NCBI RefSeq assembly: GCF_016861975.1
Contig: NZ_BOMB01000019.1
Span: 1 to 64,000 of the forward strand
DNA from: Actinocatenispora rupis
GTDB lineage: Bacteria > Actinomycetota > Actinomycetes > Mycobacteriales > Micromonosporaceae
Direction: 5' to 3'
DNA length: 64,000 bases
Numbering within the stretch: the first letter of the stretch is position 1; every line of letters begins with the position of its first letter. The notes beneath the pieces are model-generated. The model saw only the letters and a list, made by a program, of their open reading frames with translations, had not been told where the DNA came from and made no database searches. This document shows positions 48,967 through 57,644 of this stretch, in pieces. The translations under genes were made by a program, and so were the position numbers.

Positions 48967-50109
48967 ATGGGTGAGCTGCGGAAGCTGCTGCAGGGGTACG
49001 TCGACGACGGGCTGATGCCGGGGGCCGTGGCGCTGCTCGCGTACGGCGACGACGTCGAGGTCGAGGCGGTCGGCTCGCTCGACGTCGACGGCGGCGCGCC
49101 GATGCGGCCGGACACGATCGTGCGCATCGCGTCGGTCACCAAGCCGATCGTCGCCGCCGCCCTGCTCACCCTGGTCGAGGAGGGGCGCCTCGGGATGGAC
49201 GACCCGGTCGACCCGTGGCTGCCGGAACTCGCCGACCCGGTCGTCGTCCGCACACCCACGAGCCCCGTCGACGACGTCGTACCGGCCGAGCGGGCGATCA
49301 CCGTACGGGACCTGCTCACCTCGTGCCCCGGGTACGGCTTCCCGTCGGACTTCGCGCTGCCGCAGCTCGAACGGCTGTTCACGGTGCAGGAGGACGGCCG
49401 CCACCCGCGCAGCTTCCCGCACCCGGACGAGTGGATGGCCGCGCTGGGCCGCATCCCGCTGCTGTACCAGCCGGGCCGCACCTGGCTCTACGACACCGCG
49501 TCGACCCTCCAGGGCGTCCTGATCTCCCGCGTCACCGGCGCTCCGCTGCCCGACGCCCTGGCCGAGCGGATCCTCGGCCCGCTCGGCATGGTCGACACCG
49601 CCTTCCACGTACCGGCGGGCAAGCTCGGGCGGTTCGCCAGCTACTACGAGCCGGCGCCGGACGGTCGGCTGCGGCTGGTCGATCGGCCGGACGGGGAGTG
49701 GAGTACGCCGCCGGTCTTCCCGCTCGGCAACGGCGGACTGGTCGGCACCGTCGGCGACTGGTACCGGTTCGCCCGGATGCTGCTGGGCGGCGGCGCGCTC
49801 GACGGCCGCCGGGTACTGTCGGCCGAGTCCGTCCGCGCCATGACCACCAACCAGCTCGGCCCCGGCCAGCTGGCCGAGAGCGGACTGTTCCTCGACGGTC
49901 AGGGCTGGGGCTTCGGCGGCTCCGTCGACATCCACCGCACACATCCGTGGAACGTACCCGGCCGGTACGGCTGGACCGGTGGTACGGGCACCTCGGCGCA
50001 CATCGTCCCGTCGACCGGATCGGTCGCCCTGCTGTACACCCAGGTCGGTGTCACCAGCCCGGTGAGTCCCGGCTGGCAGCTCGACTTCTGGCGCCACGCC
50101 GCCCGGTAG
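48967..50109 (+). CDS. Serine hydrolase (beta-lactamase/esterase family)
   Basis: This 380-residue protein starts at ATG 48967, with AGAGGA upstream. It is a class C beta-lactamase-like fold: LQGYVDDGLMPGAVALLAYG, SxxK in VRIASVTKPIVAAALL, the Tyr motif in WLYDTASTLQG, and a C-terminal WTGGTGTSAHIVP in place of KTG. No signal peptide is seen, so it is probably a cytosolic esterase or amidase rather than a secreted lactamase. The neighbouring repair genes are on the same strand but separated by about 90 bases. Confidence 0.85.
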   Translation: MGELRKLLQGYVDDGLMPGAVALLAYGDDVEVEAVGSLDVDGGAPMRPDTIVRIASVTKPIVAAALLTLVEEGRLGMDDPVDPWLPELADPVVVRTPTSPVDDVVPAERAITVRDLLTSCPGYGFPSDFALPQLERLFTVQEDGRHPRSFPHPDEWMAALGRIPLLYQPGRTWLYDTASTLQGVLISRVTGAPLPDALAERILGPLGMVDTAFHVPAGKLGRFASYYEPAPDGRLRLVDRPDGEWSTPPVFPLGNGGLVGTVGDWYRFARMLLGGGALDGRRVLSAESVRAMTTNQLGPGQLAESGLFLDGQGWGFGGSVDIHRTHPWNVPGRYGWTGGTGTSAHIVPSTGSVALLYTQVGVTSPVSPGWQLDFWRHAAR

Positions 50110-50118
50110 CGGGTCCGG

Positions 50119-50403
50119 TCACCGGTGGTGGCCGGGGCGGTCGGCGCCGAGCCCCCAGACCGCACCCACGAACGCCGGCGCCGCGAGCAGCAGACCGTAC
50201 GGCCGGCCGCGGACGACGAGCAGCGCGCAGACCGGGAGTACGAGGAGGAACAGGAGCCCGGCCAGGACCCGCAGCCGCCAGTGCCGGAACTCCTGCGGCA
50301 GTCGCGGCCGTCCGCGGCGCAGGCCGTCGGCGAACCGGTGGTCGGCGGCGGTCGCGGCGAGGTCGATCTCGTCGAGTACGCGCTGCTCCCGTTCGCTGAG
50401 CAC
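50119..50403 (-). CDS. DUF3040-type membrane protein
   Basis: This 94-residue protein starts at GTG 50403 (VLSEREQRVLDEIDLAATA), the usual start of DUF3040 proteins. A cytoplasmic helical N-terminus (RFADGLRRGRPRLP) is followed by two membrane segments (LRVLAGLLFLLVLPVCALLV and YGLLLAAPAFVGAVWGLG). Such small proteins are common in actinobacteria and often stress-regulated; their function is unknown. It is convergent with the serine hydrolase and divergent from the antiporter operon. Confidence 0.75.
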   Translation of the reverse strand: MLSEREQRVLDEIDLAATAADHRFADGLRRGRPRLPQEFRHWRLRVLAGLLFLLVLPVCALLVVRGRPYGLLLAAPAFVGAVWGLGADRPGHHR

Positions 50404-50561
50404 GTGCGTGGCGTACCCGTGGCGGGAGCGTTCAATCGCGGCGCCGGCCGCGGGGAACCGGAAACCGGGGTGCGCCGACGGCAACGGACGGGAAACCGGG
50501 CGGCCCGGTTACCCCTGGGCGCCGGGCCGCAACCGGCCGGCTCGCCACACACCGCCCGGGT

Positions 50562-50586
50562 TTACCCCCTGGGCGGCGGGGAACGC
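50562..50586 (-). promoter_or_regulatory. Weak SigB-like promoter candidate before the DUF3040 gene
   Basis: On the minus strand, GCGT-N15-GGGTAA spans 50562-50586, and a similar GGTT-N16-GGGTAA lies at 50509-50534. Both are far (over 100 bases) from GTG 50403. They overlap the leader of the divergent mnhE-like gene. Confidence 0.3.
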
Positions 50587-50587
50587 A

Positions 50588-51058
50588 GTGGCCGTGCGGA
50601 TCGTACTGGAGGCTGGCTCGTGGTGGGTCGTGCTGACCGCGGTGTGGTGGGCGACCCTCAGCTCCGCGGCGCCCGACGACATGGCCATCGGGGCCGGCGC
50701 GGCCGCCGTCGCCGCGGTACTCGCGGTGGCCGCGCGCCGCATCGTCGGGCACCACTGGCCGCGGGCCGGTCTGCGCTGGCGCGTGCTGGCGTACCTGTTC
50801 GTCGCGCTGGCCGCCGACACCGTACGGCTGTTCGTCGTGTGCCTGCCGCGGCTGGTCGCCGACCGTAGCCGGGACGGGCGGCTGGCCCGCGCCGCCGTCT
50901 CACCGGGCGGCGGGAACCCCAGCCACCGCGCCGCGGGCACGCTGCTGCTGTCCGCCGCGCCCCTGGCGTACGTGGTGGACTGGCCGGACGGGCGGCCACC
51001 GGTACTGCACCGGCTCGGCGCCGACCGCGGTGCGCTCGAACGGGAGGTACTGCGGTGA
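50588..51058 (+). CDS. mnhE: Mrp/Mnh antiporter subunit E-like protein
   Basis: This is a 156-residue protein from GTG 50588. Its two or three N-terminal membrane segments (SWWVVLTAVWWATLSSAAPD, AAAVAAVLAVAARRIVG, VLAYLFVALAADTVRLFVVC) and a soluble C-terminal part fit the MrpE/MnhE family. The C-terminal part includes RAAGTLLLSAAPLAYVVDW. It is the first of seven overlapping genes. As part of the multi-subunit Mrp-like complex it would support cation/proton exchange across the membrane. MrpE-type subunits are not themselves thought to be ion-translocating. Confidence 0.8.
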   Translation: MAVRIVLEAGSWWVVLTAVWWATLSSAAPDDMAIGAGAAAVAAVLAVAARRIVGHHWPRAGLRWRVLAYLFVALAADTVRLFVVCLPRLVADRSRDGRLARAAVSPGGGNPSHRAAGTLLLSAAPLAYVVDWPDGRPPVLHRLGADRGALEREVLR

Positions 51059-51306
51059 TCTGGTTGCTGGGCGCGGTGATCCTGATGTGCGCGGGGCTCG
51101 GCCCCGCGCTGTACCTGTCGTCCCGCGGCGACGGCATCGACCGGCTGGTGGGCCTGGAACTCACCGGCGCGATCGTCGTCCTGGTCGGTCTGCTGCTCGC
51201 GCAGGGCTTCGCCCAGCCGATGTACCTCATCGTGCCGCTGGTACTGGCGTTGCTGTCGTTCGCCGGGACGCTGGTGTTCACCCGCCTGCTGGGACCGCGG
51301 CCGTGA
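51055..51306 (+). CDS. mnhF: Mrp/Mnh antiporter subunit F-like protein
   Basis: This 83-residue protein starts at GTG 51055 inside the previous stop (GTGA). It has three membrane helices: WLLGAVILMCAGLGPALYLS, LTGAIVVLVGLLLAQ and MYLIVPLVLALLSFAGTLVF. The short loop DGIDRLVGLEL matches the conserved RLVGLxLTG-like stretch of MrpF. It is co-translated with E and G. Confidence 0.8.
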   Translation: MIWLLGAVILMCAGLGPALYLSSRGDGIDRLVGLELTGAIVVLVGLLLAQGFAQPMYLIVPLVLALLSFAGTLVFTRLLGPRP

Positions 51307-51605
51307 CCACCGTCGTCGGTGCCGTACTGGCCGGGCTTGGCGTGCTGGTCGTGGTCGCCGCCGCGCTCGGCGCGCTGCTGCCGCGGACCGCGCGCGGCCG
51401 CCTGCACTTCGTCACCCCGGTCACCTCGGTCGGTACGCCACTGGTCGGCGCCGGGCTGGCCGTCGCGACCGGCTGGCAGTTCGCCACCGCGACCATCGTG
51501 TGCACGGTCCTGCTGATGGCGGTCACCGGACCGGCCGTGTCGGCGGCCATCGGCCGGGTCTCCGCGCAGCGCGACGGTCGCATCGACGCGGGATCGCCGC
51601 AGTGA
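51303..51605 (+). CDS. mnhG: Mrp/Mnh antiporter subunit G-like protein
   Basis: This 100-residue protein starts at GTG 51303, overlapping the F stop (GTGA). It has three membrane segments, starting with VGAVLAGLGVLVVVAAALGA. The middle loop RLHFVTPVTSVGTPLVGAG matches the conserved R-H-x-T...T-x-G-x-x-L pattern of MrpG. The third segment, VCTVLLMAVTGPAVSAAIGR, resembles the LTxPxxAHxxxRA ending with the usual histidine missing. Confidence 0.8.
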   Translation: MTTVVGAVLAGLGVLVVVAAALGALLPRTARGRLHFVTPVTSVGTPLVGAGLAVATGWQFATATIVCTVLLMAVTGPAVSAAIGRVSAQRDGRIDAGSPQ

Positions 51606-51844
51606 ACGCCGTCCTGATCGGGGTCGCGCTGACGCTGGTGGCGGCGGCGGGCGCGGTCGTGGCGCTGACCGGCCGCCCCGGCCGCCAGGCCGTGACCCTG
51701 TCGGCGTACGGGCTGCTGCTGGCCCTGCTCTTCCTCGTACTCCAGGCGCCCGACGTGGCGCTGTCCCAGATCGCCGTCGGTACGGTCGTGGTGCCGTTGA
51801 TGGTGCTGCTGGCGGTACGCCGAATCCGGCGGGGCCGACGATGA
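51602..51844 (+). CDS. DUF4040 / MbhD-like antiporter subunit
   Basis: This 80-residue protein starts at GTG 51602, overlapping the G stop. It matches the DUF4040 module, which in other bacteria is the C-terminal part of MrpA or the MbhD subunit. Its features are a first helix (LIGVALTLVAAAGAVVALT) and the key stretch LQAPDVALSQIAVGTVVVPL, whose APDVALxxxAVG motif is diagnostic. Here it is a separate small protein, and no large MrpA partner gene follows. Confidence 0.8.
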   Translation: MNAVLIGVALTLVAAAGAVVALTGRPGRQAVTLSAYGLLLALLFLVLQAPDVALSQIAVGTVVVPLMVLLAVRRIRRGRR

Positions 51845-52575
51845 CCCGCACCGTACGGCTGGTCGTGTTCGGGCTCGGCGGCGCCGCGCTCGCGGTGCTG
51901 TTCGCCCTGGCGTTGCTGCGGATGCCGCCGTTCGGCACCGCCGACCACCCGTACCGGGACCTGGCGGTGGCGGCCGCGGCGGCGCACCAGACCGGCAACG
52001 CCGTCTCGTCGGTCAACTTCGACGTGCGCGGGCTCGACACCCTCGGTGAGGAGATCATCCTGCTCGGCTCGGTGGTCGGCGCCGCGACGCTGCTGCGTCC
52101 CGCGCGCGACGAGAGCGAACGCCGCGAACCACGCGGTGGCCGGGTCCTCGACAGCACCGCGCTGCTCTGCTGGGTACTGCTGGCCGTGACGACGCTGATC
52201 GGCATCGACGTGGTGGTGCACGGCCATCTCACCCCTGGCGGCGGCTTCCAGGGCGGCGTGGTCCTGGCCACCGGCCTGCACCTGCTGTACCTGGCGGGCA
52301 GCTACCCGGCGCTGCGCCGGCTGCGTCCGCTCTCCTGGTACCAGTGGGGCGAGGGGGTCGGGGCGGCGGGGTTCGCCGCGATCGGCGTCGCGGGCACCGT
52401 CGCCGGCGGCGCGTACCTGGCGAACGTGCTGCCGCTCGGCACGCTCGGCCACATCGCCTCCGCCGGTACGGTGCCGCTGCTCAGCCTCGCCGTCGGGGTG
52501 GCGGTGACGTGCGGGACGGTCGTCCTGCTGGCGCAGTTCCTGACCCAGGAACTGCGGATCACGCGACGGGAGTGA
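51841..52575 (+). CDS. mnhB: Mrp/Mnh antiporter subunit B-like protein
   Basis: This 244-residue membrane protein starts at ATG 51841 (ATGA overlap). The N-terminal part has one membrane helix and a soluble loop with NAVSSVNFDVRGLDTLGEEI, which is typical of the MrpA C-terminus/MbhE junction. The MnhB domain follows: LLCWVLLAVTTLIGIDVVVH, GHLTPGGGFQGGVVLATGL (the HxTPGGGFQGG hallmark), and four more helices ending in GTVVLLAQFLTQEL. Confidence 0.85.
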   Translation: MTRTVRLVVFGLGGAALAVLFALALLRMPPFGTADHPYRDLAVAAAAAHQTGNAVSSVNFDVRGLDTLGEEIILLGSVVGAATLLRPARDESERREPRGGRVLDSTALLCWVLLAVTTLIGIDVVVHGHLTPGGGFQGGVVLATGLHLLYLAGSYPALRRLRPLSWYQWGEGVGAAGFAAIGVAGTVAGGAYLANVLPLGTLGHIASAGTVPLLSLAVGVAVTCGTVVLLAQFLTQELRITRRE

Positions 52576-52928
52576 GCACCGTGCACGGTTACGCCTACGT
52601 CGTCGCCGGCTGGCTCGTACTGGTCGGCGCGCTCGGTATCGTCCGCAGCCGCCACCTGGTGCACGCGATCGTGTCGCTGTCGGTCGTACAGTCCGGCACG
52701 TACGTGTTCCTGCTCGCCGTCGGGTACCAGTGGAACGTGCCGGCGCCGATCTTCACCAGCCGCTCGGCGGTGACCCGCGCGGTGGTCGACCCGGTGGTAC
52801 AGGCGATGACGCTGACCGACATCGTGGTCTCGGCGATGGTGACGGCGCTGCTGCTGGCGCTGGCCGTCCAGATCGAGAAGACCCACGGCACGGTGGACCC
52901 GGACCGGCTCCGCGCGCTGCGGGGCTGA
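52572..52928 (+). CDS. mnhC: Mrp/Mnh antiporter subunit C-like protein (NuoK type)
   Basis: This is a 118-residue protein from GTG 52572 (GTGA overlap). It has three helices of the NuoK/MrpC fold: [39 protein letters not shown] and [20 protein letters not shown]. The last has the TDIVxxAxxTAL pattern of MrpC. The usual PQALVLTAIVI motif is partly kept as [14 protein letters not shown]. It lies next to the D subunit, its usual neighbour. Confidence 0.8.
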   Translation: MSTVHGYAYVVAGWLVLVGALGIVRSRHLVHAIVSLSVVQSGTYVFLLAVGYQWNVPAPIFTSRSAVTRAVVDPVVQAMTLTDIVVSAMVTALLLALAVQIEKTHGTVDPDRLRALRG

Positions 52929-52929
52929 C

Positions 52930-54753
52930 GTGCCGGCCGGTGGGCTGAGCGCGCTGCCACCGCTCGCGGTGGTCGGCCCGATCCTGCTCGCCTGCCTGGT
53001 CCTGGTCGTCGGCCGGTGGCTGCCGCGGCCGGTGCCCGACGTCGTCGCGGTGGTGACCGCGGCCGCCGTCGCCGCCGTGACAGGCGTACTGGCCGTGGCG
53101 TCGTTGCACGGCCGGATCGTGTCGTACCTGGGCGGCTGGCCACCGCGGGGCGACCGTACGCCGGGGATCGTGCTGGTCGCCGACCCGCTCGGCGCCGGAC
53201 TCGGCTGCCTCGCCGCGCTGCTCACGCTCGCCGCCCTGGTGTACGGCTGGCGGTACTTCGAGGACGCCGAGGCCCACTACCACGTCCTGGTGCTGCTGTT
53301 CCTGGCCGGCATGGTCGGCTTCACACTCACCGGCGACCTGTTCACCATGTTCGTGTTCTTCGAACTCATGGGCGCGGTCGCGTACGCGCTGACCGGGTTC
53401 CGGATCGAGGAGCCGCAGTCGGTCCAGGGCGCGCTCACGTTCGGCGTGACGAACTCGGCCGGGGCGTACCTGTCGCTGATGGGCATCGGCATGCTCTACG
53501 CCCGCACCGGCCAGCTCGGCATGGCACCGGTCGGCGCGGCGCTCGCCGGCCGGCCCACCGACGCGCTCGTGGTCGTCGCCTTCGTCCTGTTGTGCTGCGG
53601 GCTGCTGGTGAAGGCGGCCATGGTGCCGCTGCACTTCTGGCTGGCCGACGCGCATGCCGTCGCCCCGACCCCGGTCTGCGTGCTGTTCTCCGGCGTCATG
53701 GTCGAACTCGGCGGTTACGCCGTCGTGCGGATCTGGTGGACGGTGTTCGCCGGCGCCCTGCCGGCCGCGCCCGCGCGTACCACGTTCCTGGTCTTCGGCA
53801 CGCTCACCGCGCTCCTCGGCGCGCTGATGTGCGTGACGCAGCGGCACCTCAAACGCCTGCTGGCGTACTCGACGGTCGCCCATGTCGGGCTGTTCCTGAC
53901 CGGGTTCGCGCTGCTGACCCGCGACGGCCTCACCGGCACCGCCGTGTACGTGGTCGGCCACGCCGGTACCAAGGGCGCGCTGTTCCTGCTCGCCGGCGTC
54001 CTGCTCAACCGGTACGGCAGCGTCGACGAGCGGCACCTGCACGGCCGGGCCGGCCACCGCAACGTCGCCTGCTGGGCGTACCTGGTGGCGGGGGTGGCGC
54101 TGGCCGGGATGCCGCCGTTCGGCCCCGGACTGGGCAAGGCGATCGGCGAGGAGGCCGCCACCACCGCCGGGTACCCGTGGCTCGTCGCGCTGTTCGTCGC
54201 GGTCTCCGCGGTGACCGCCGGTGCGGTACTACGCGCCGGCCTGCGGGTGTTCCTCGGTCTGGGGCGCCGACCGGGGCCCACCGCCGAGGAGACGACCGGG
54301 GAGCACGAGGACCCGGAGACCGGCCAGCCGCTGCGGCGTACGCCGGCGGCCATGCTGGCGGCCGTCCTGGCGCTGCTGGCCGGCAGCCTCGCGGTCGGCG
54401 TCGTACCGGGGTTCGCCGCCGCGGTGGGCCGGGCCGCCGCGTTCACCGTCGACGGCACCGGCTACCGCGCGCAGGTCCTGCACCACGCCGCGGCGCGCCT
54501 GCCCACCACCCTGCCCGCGTACTGGACCTGGTCGGGTGTCCTGCTCGGCCTGCTCTCCACCGCCCTCGCCGTACTGGTCGCCGCGGTGGCCGTCGCCGCT
54601 CCCGCCGCGCTGCGGCGACCCGCCCGTACGGTGCGCCCGGCGGTGGACGTCCTGCACCGGCTGCACTCCGGCCACGTCGGCGACTACGTGGCGTGGCTGT
54701 TCGCCGGACTCGCCGGCTTCGGCGTCCTGCTCGCCGCCGGATCCCTCGCCTGA
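52930..54753 (+). CDS. mnhD: Mrp/Mnh antiporter subunit D-like protein (NuoN/NuoM type)
   Basis: This 607-residue protein starts at GTG 52930, one base after the C stop. It has about 14 membrane helices of the proton-conducting NuoL/M/N family. The conserved Glu is in [19 protein letters not shown]. The central Lys is in [20 protein letters not shown], with the PxxxWL-xxA-xxAPxP pattern following. A further channel Lys/His region is [16 protein letters not shown] and [14 protein letters not shown]. An acidic cytoplasmic loop ([20 protein letters not shown]) is followed by C-terminal helices. It is the only large ion-conducting subunit present. Confidence 0.9.
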   Translation: MPAGGLSALPPLAVVGPILLACLVLVVGRWLPRPVPDVVAVVTAAAVAAVTGVLAVASLHGRIVSYLGGWPPRGDRTPGIVLVADPLGAGLGCLAALLTLAALVYGWRYFEDAEAHYHVLVLLFLAGMVGFTLTGDLFTMFVFFELMGAVAYALTGFRIEEPQSVQGALTFGVTNSAGAYLSLMGIGMLYARTGQLGMAPVGAALAGRPTDALVVVAFVLLCCGLLVKAAMVPLHFWLADAHAVAPTPVCVLFSGVMVELGGYAVVRIWWTVFAGALPAAPARTTFLVFGTLTALLGALMCVTQRHLKRLLAYSTVAHVGLFLTGFALLTRDGLTGTAVYVVGHAGTKGALFLLAGVLLNRYGSVDERHLHGRAGHRNVACWAYLVAGVALAGMPPFGPGLGKAIGEEAATTAGYPWLVALFVAVSAVTAGAVLRAGLRVFLGLGRRPGPTAEETTGEHEDPETGQPLRRTPAAMLAAVLALLAGSLAVGVVPGFAAAVGRAAAFTVDGTGYRAQVLHHAAARLPTTLPAYWTWSGVLLGLLSTALAVLVAAVAVAAPAALRRPARTVRPAVDVLHRLHSGHVGDYVAWLFAGLAGFGVLLAAGSLA

Positions 54754-54810
54754 CCCGCCACGGCGGCGCCGATCCGCTCTCACCGCCGGGCATGTCCGGA
54801 AACGGTGGGC

Positions 54811-54836
54811 GTGTGCGACGGCCGCGTTCCGGGTAT
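54811..54836 (+). promoter_or_regulatory. SigB-type promoter (GTGT-N16-GGGTAT)
   Basis: GTGT (54811-54814), a 16-base spacer and GGGTAT (54831-54836) end ten bases before ATG 54846. This implies a very short leader. Confidence 0.45.
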
Positions 54837-54845
54837 CCGGTGGGC

Positions 54846-55013
54846 ATGGGACACGTCGCGACGAACCACACCGAGACCGAGCACGACACCTCCGACGTAC
54901 TCGCCGAGGACGAGGTGGTCCACGTGTCGACCGGCGCCGAGGAACTCGCCGACGGCCTCGACCGGCCCGCCACGTTCGCCCCCGACGTACCGAACTGGGA
55001 CAAGGACGACTGA
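54846..55013 (+). CDS. Small acidic hypothetical protein
   Basis: This 55-residue protein starts at ATG 54846 (MGHVATNHTETEHDTSDV). It is rich in Asp, Glu and Thr, without cysteines or membrane segments, and likely disordered. No family is recognised. The main support is its placement directly after a good SigB-type promoter and before a similarly controlled small gene and catalase. It could be a small stress protein; translation is unproven. Confidence 0.5.
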   Translation: MGHVATNHTETEHDTSDVLAEDEVVHVSTGAEELADGLDRPATFAPDVPNWDKDD

Positions 55014-55051
55014 CGCCGTTCGCCGCCGCCGCAACCGATGCGGCGTGCCAG

Positions 55052-55076
55052 GCATGACGCGGTGGTCGCCGGGTAC
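55052..55076 (+). promoter_or_regulatory. SigB-type promoter (GCAT-N15-GGGTAC)
   Basis: GCAT (55052-55055), a 15-base spacer and GGGTAC (55071-55076) lie 26 bases before ATG 55102. Confidence 0.5.
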
Positions 55077-55101
55077 CCCTGCTGCCGAGGGGGGAGTACC
55101 G

Positions 55102-55290
55102 ATGACGATCGCTGTCACTGCGCTACTTCGACTGGTGGACGCCAACGACGCCGACGTGGACAACGCGCGGCACCTGCTGTCCCACCACTATCCTGACGGG
55201 ACCGGCGTCTGCCCGCGCTGCCGCAGCCGCTATCCCTGTGTACCGCGGCGCATCGCCGAGACCCTCCTCCGCACCGCCGCGTCCCGCTGA
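55102..55290 (+). CDS. Small cysteine-containing hypothetical protein
   Basis: This 62-residue protein starts at ATG 55102, with GAGGGGGGAG just upstream. It has a helical start (TIAVTALLRLVDANDADVDN, then ARHLLSHHYP) and GVCPRCRSRYPC, a CxxC-x4-C group that may bind zinc or iron, or form a redox disulfide. A basic helix ends it (RRIAETLLRTAASR). Small proteins of this kind are common in actinobacteria. A strong hairpin follows four bases after the stop. Confidence 0.6.
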   Translation: MTIAVTALLRLVDANDADVDNARHLLSHHYPDGTGVCPRCRSRYPCVPRRIAETLLRTAASR

Positions 55291-55293
55291 GTA

Positions 55294-55328
55294 CTCCACA
55301 GTGGACGGTCACACCGTCCACTGTGGAG
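55294..55328 (+). terminator. Perfect 15-bp hairpin terminator
   Basis: CTCCACAGTGGACGG (55294-55308), loop TCACA, and the exact complement CCGTCCACTGTGGAG (55314-55328) follow the stop of the small cysteine protein by three bases. There is no U tract. It separates that gene from the catalase promoter. Confidence 0.75.
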
Positions 55329-55512
55329 GATTCGGGCCGAGTACCGCTGGGCTCAGCCGTGGCGGCGGACCCGTCAGTGCGGTGACCGTCCGCAGCGTAC
55401 GGGGCGCGGACCCGCTCCCGATCCGGCCCGCGCAACGCCGTCCACCCCCGCGGGCCGCTTCGCCCGCGTGCCGCGATCGGGTGTCGGTTGCCGCCGACGG
55501 GCGACCCGGCGG

Positions 55513-55537
55513 GTTTGCCCGATGCGGCAGGGGGTAG
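55513..55537 (+). promoter_or_regulatory. SigB-type promoter of the catalase gene (GTTT-N15-GGGTAG)
   Basis: GTTT (55513-55516), exactly 15 bases and GGGTAG (55532-55537) precede ATG 55563 by 25 bases. Together with the ku promoter, it is the closest match in the window. Confidence 0.6.
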
Positions 55538-55562
55538 CTGGCCGGCGAGCGAAGGGGAGGCC

Positions 55563-57644
55563 ATGGACGAGCGCAACACGGCACCGGATCGGGACAAGCA
55601 GCAGCGGATGGAGCAGGCGCGGCGTCGTCCGGACGGCACCCGCCTGACCACCCAACAGGGCGTACGGGTGGATCACACCGACGACTCGCTGAGCGCGGGC
55701 GCGCGCGGTCCCACGCTGATGGAGGACTTCCACGCGCGGGAGAAGATCACCCACTTCGACCACGAACGCATCCCGGAACGTGTCGTGCACGCCCGCGGCG
55801 CCGGCGCGTACGGCTACTTCGAGCCGTACCGGTCGATGGCGGAGTACACGACGGCGGACTTTCTGGCCGAGCCGGGGCGGCGGACCCCGGTGTTCGTCCG
55901 GTTCTCGACGGTCGCCGGCTCGCGCGGCTCCGCGGACACGGTGCGCGACGTACGGGGTTTCGCGACGAAGTTCTACACCCGGGCCGGCAACTACGACCTG
56001 GTCGGCAACAACATGCCGGTGTTCTTCATCCAGGACGGCATCAAGTTCCCCGACTTCGTCCACGCGGTGAAACCCGAACCCGACCGCGAGATCCCGCAGG
56101 CCGCCTCGGCGCACGACACGTTCTGGGACTTCGTGTCGCTGCAACCGGAAGCGATGCACACGGTGATGTGGCTGATGTCGGACCGGGCGATCCCGCGCAG
56201 CTACCGGATGATGCAGGGCTTCGGCGTGCACACGTTCCGGTTCGTCAACGCCGACGGCCGCGGCACGTTCGTGAAGTTCCACTGGAAGCCGAAGCTGGGG
56301 ACGCACTCGCTGGTGTGGGAGGAGGCGCAGACCTGCGCCGGCAAGGACCCCGACTTCAACCGGCGCGACCTCTGGGAGGCCATCGAGTCCGGCCACTTCC
56401 TCGAGTGGGAACTGGGCGTACAGCTGGTGCCGGAGTCCGACGAGTTCGCCTTCGACTTCGACCTGCTGGACGCCACGAAGATCATTCCCGAGGAGCAGGT
56501 GCCGGTGGAGCCGGTCGGCCGCATGGTGCTCGACCGTAACCCGGACAACTTCTTCGCCGAGACCGAGCAGGTCGCCTTCCACACCGCGAACGTGGTGCCC
56601 GGCATCGACTTCACCAACGATCCGCTGCTGCAGGCCCGGAACTTCTCGTACCTCGACACGCAGCTCATCCGGCTCGGCGGCCCGAACTTCGCGCAGCTGC
56701 CGGTGAACCGCCCGGTCGCCGAGGTCAGCACCAACCAGCGCGACGGGTACGGCCAGCAGGACGTGCACGTCGGCACCGCGGCGTACTCGCCGAACTCGCT
56801 GAACCCGGGCGGCTGCCCGGTCGTCGCCGACGACGGCGCGTACCGGCACCACGCGGAACGTGTCGACGGGGCGAAGATCCGGGCCCGCAGCGAAAGCTTC
56901 CAGGACTTCTACAGCCAGCCGACGCTGTTCTGGAACAGCATGTGCGACTGGGAACGCGAGCACATCGTCGCGGCGTTCCGGTTCGAGCTGGGCAAGGTCG
57001 AACACCGGCACGTACGGGAGCGCACCGTCGCGCGGCTCAACGCCATCGACCACGACCTCGCGGTCCAGGTGGCGGACGGCATCGGCGTCGCACCGCCCGA
57101 CCAGCCGGAGGTACCCAACCACGGCCGCAGCTCGCCGGCGCTGAGCATGGCGAACAGCCCGCGCGACTCCGTCGAGACCCGGAAGATCGCCGTACTCGCC
57201 GCCGACGGGATCGCCGCCGACGGCCTGCGCCGGGTACTCGCCGAACTGTCCGAGCGCGGCGCCGTACCCGAGGTACTGGGCGTCGTCGACGGCACGGTCA
57301 CCAGTACCGACGGCGACGACCTGCCCGTGGCCCGCCAGCACGGCACCGTCGACGCCGCCCTGTACGACGCGGTCCTGGTACCGGACGGCGCCGACGCGGT
57401 CGCGGCGCTCGCCGCCGACGGCGCCGCCAGCCGGTACGTTCTGACGGCGTTCAAGCACGGCAAGCCGGTCGGTGGCCTCGGCGCCGGGGCGGACCTCGTG
57501 TCCCGGTTGCTCGGCGACAGCCTGGACGGCGGCGACGACGGTGTCGTGCTCTCCGACGGTACCGACGGCTTCGCCGAACGGTTCGCCGCCGCGCTGGCCC
57601 GCCACCGGTGGTTCGAACGGCCGCTGGACCAGGTACCCGCCTGA
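55563..57644 (+). CDS. katE: Large-subunit monofunctional catalase (KatE/HPII type)
   Basis: This 693-residue protein starts at ATG 55563, with GGGGAGG upstream. The catalase core is intact: [20 protein letters not shown] with catalytic His near residue 75, [40 protein letters not shown] (distal Asn region), and proximal Tyr in [19 protein letters not shown] near 363. The extra C-terminal domain of about 150 residues ([36 protein letters not shown], then [11 protein letters not shown]) is the flavodoxin-like module of large catalases. It breaks down H2O2. A SigB-type promoter agrees with stress induction. Confidence 0.95.
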   Translation: MDERNTAPDRDKQQRMEQARRRPDGTRLTTQQGVRVDHTDDSLSAGARGPTLMEDFHAREKITHFDHERIPERVVHARGAGAYGYFEPYRSMAEYTTADFLAEPGRRTPVFVRFSTVAGSRGSADTVRDVRGFATKFYTRAGNYDLVGNNMPVFFIQDGIKFPDFVHAVKPEPDREIPQAASAHDTFWDFVSLQPEAMHTVMWLMSDRAIPRSYRMMQGFGVHTFRFVNADGRGTFVKFHWKPKLGTHSLVWEEAQTCAGKDPDFNRRDLWEAIESGHFLEWELGVQLVPESDEFAFDFDLLDATKIIPEEQVPVEPVGRMVLDRNPDNFFAETEQVAFHTANVVPGIDFTNDPLLQARNFSYLDTQLIRLGGPNFAQLPVNRPVAEVSTNQRDGYGQQDVHVGTAAYSPNSLNPGGCPVVADDGAYRHHAERVDGAKIRARSESFQDFYSQPTLFWNSMCDWEREHIVAAFRFELGKVEHRHVRERTVARLNAIDHDLAVQVADGIGVAPPDQPEVPNHGRSSPALSMANSPRDSVETRKIAVLAADGIAADGLRRVLAELSERGAVPEVLGVVDGTVTSTDGDDLPVARQHGTVDAALYDAVLVPDGADAVAALAADGAASRYVLTAFKHGKPVGGLGAGADLVSRLLGDSLDGGDDGVVLSDGTDGFAERFAAALARHRWFERPLDQVPA

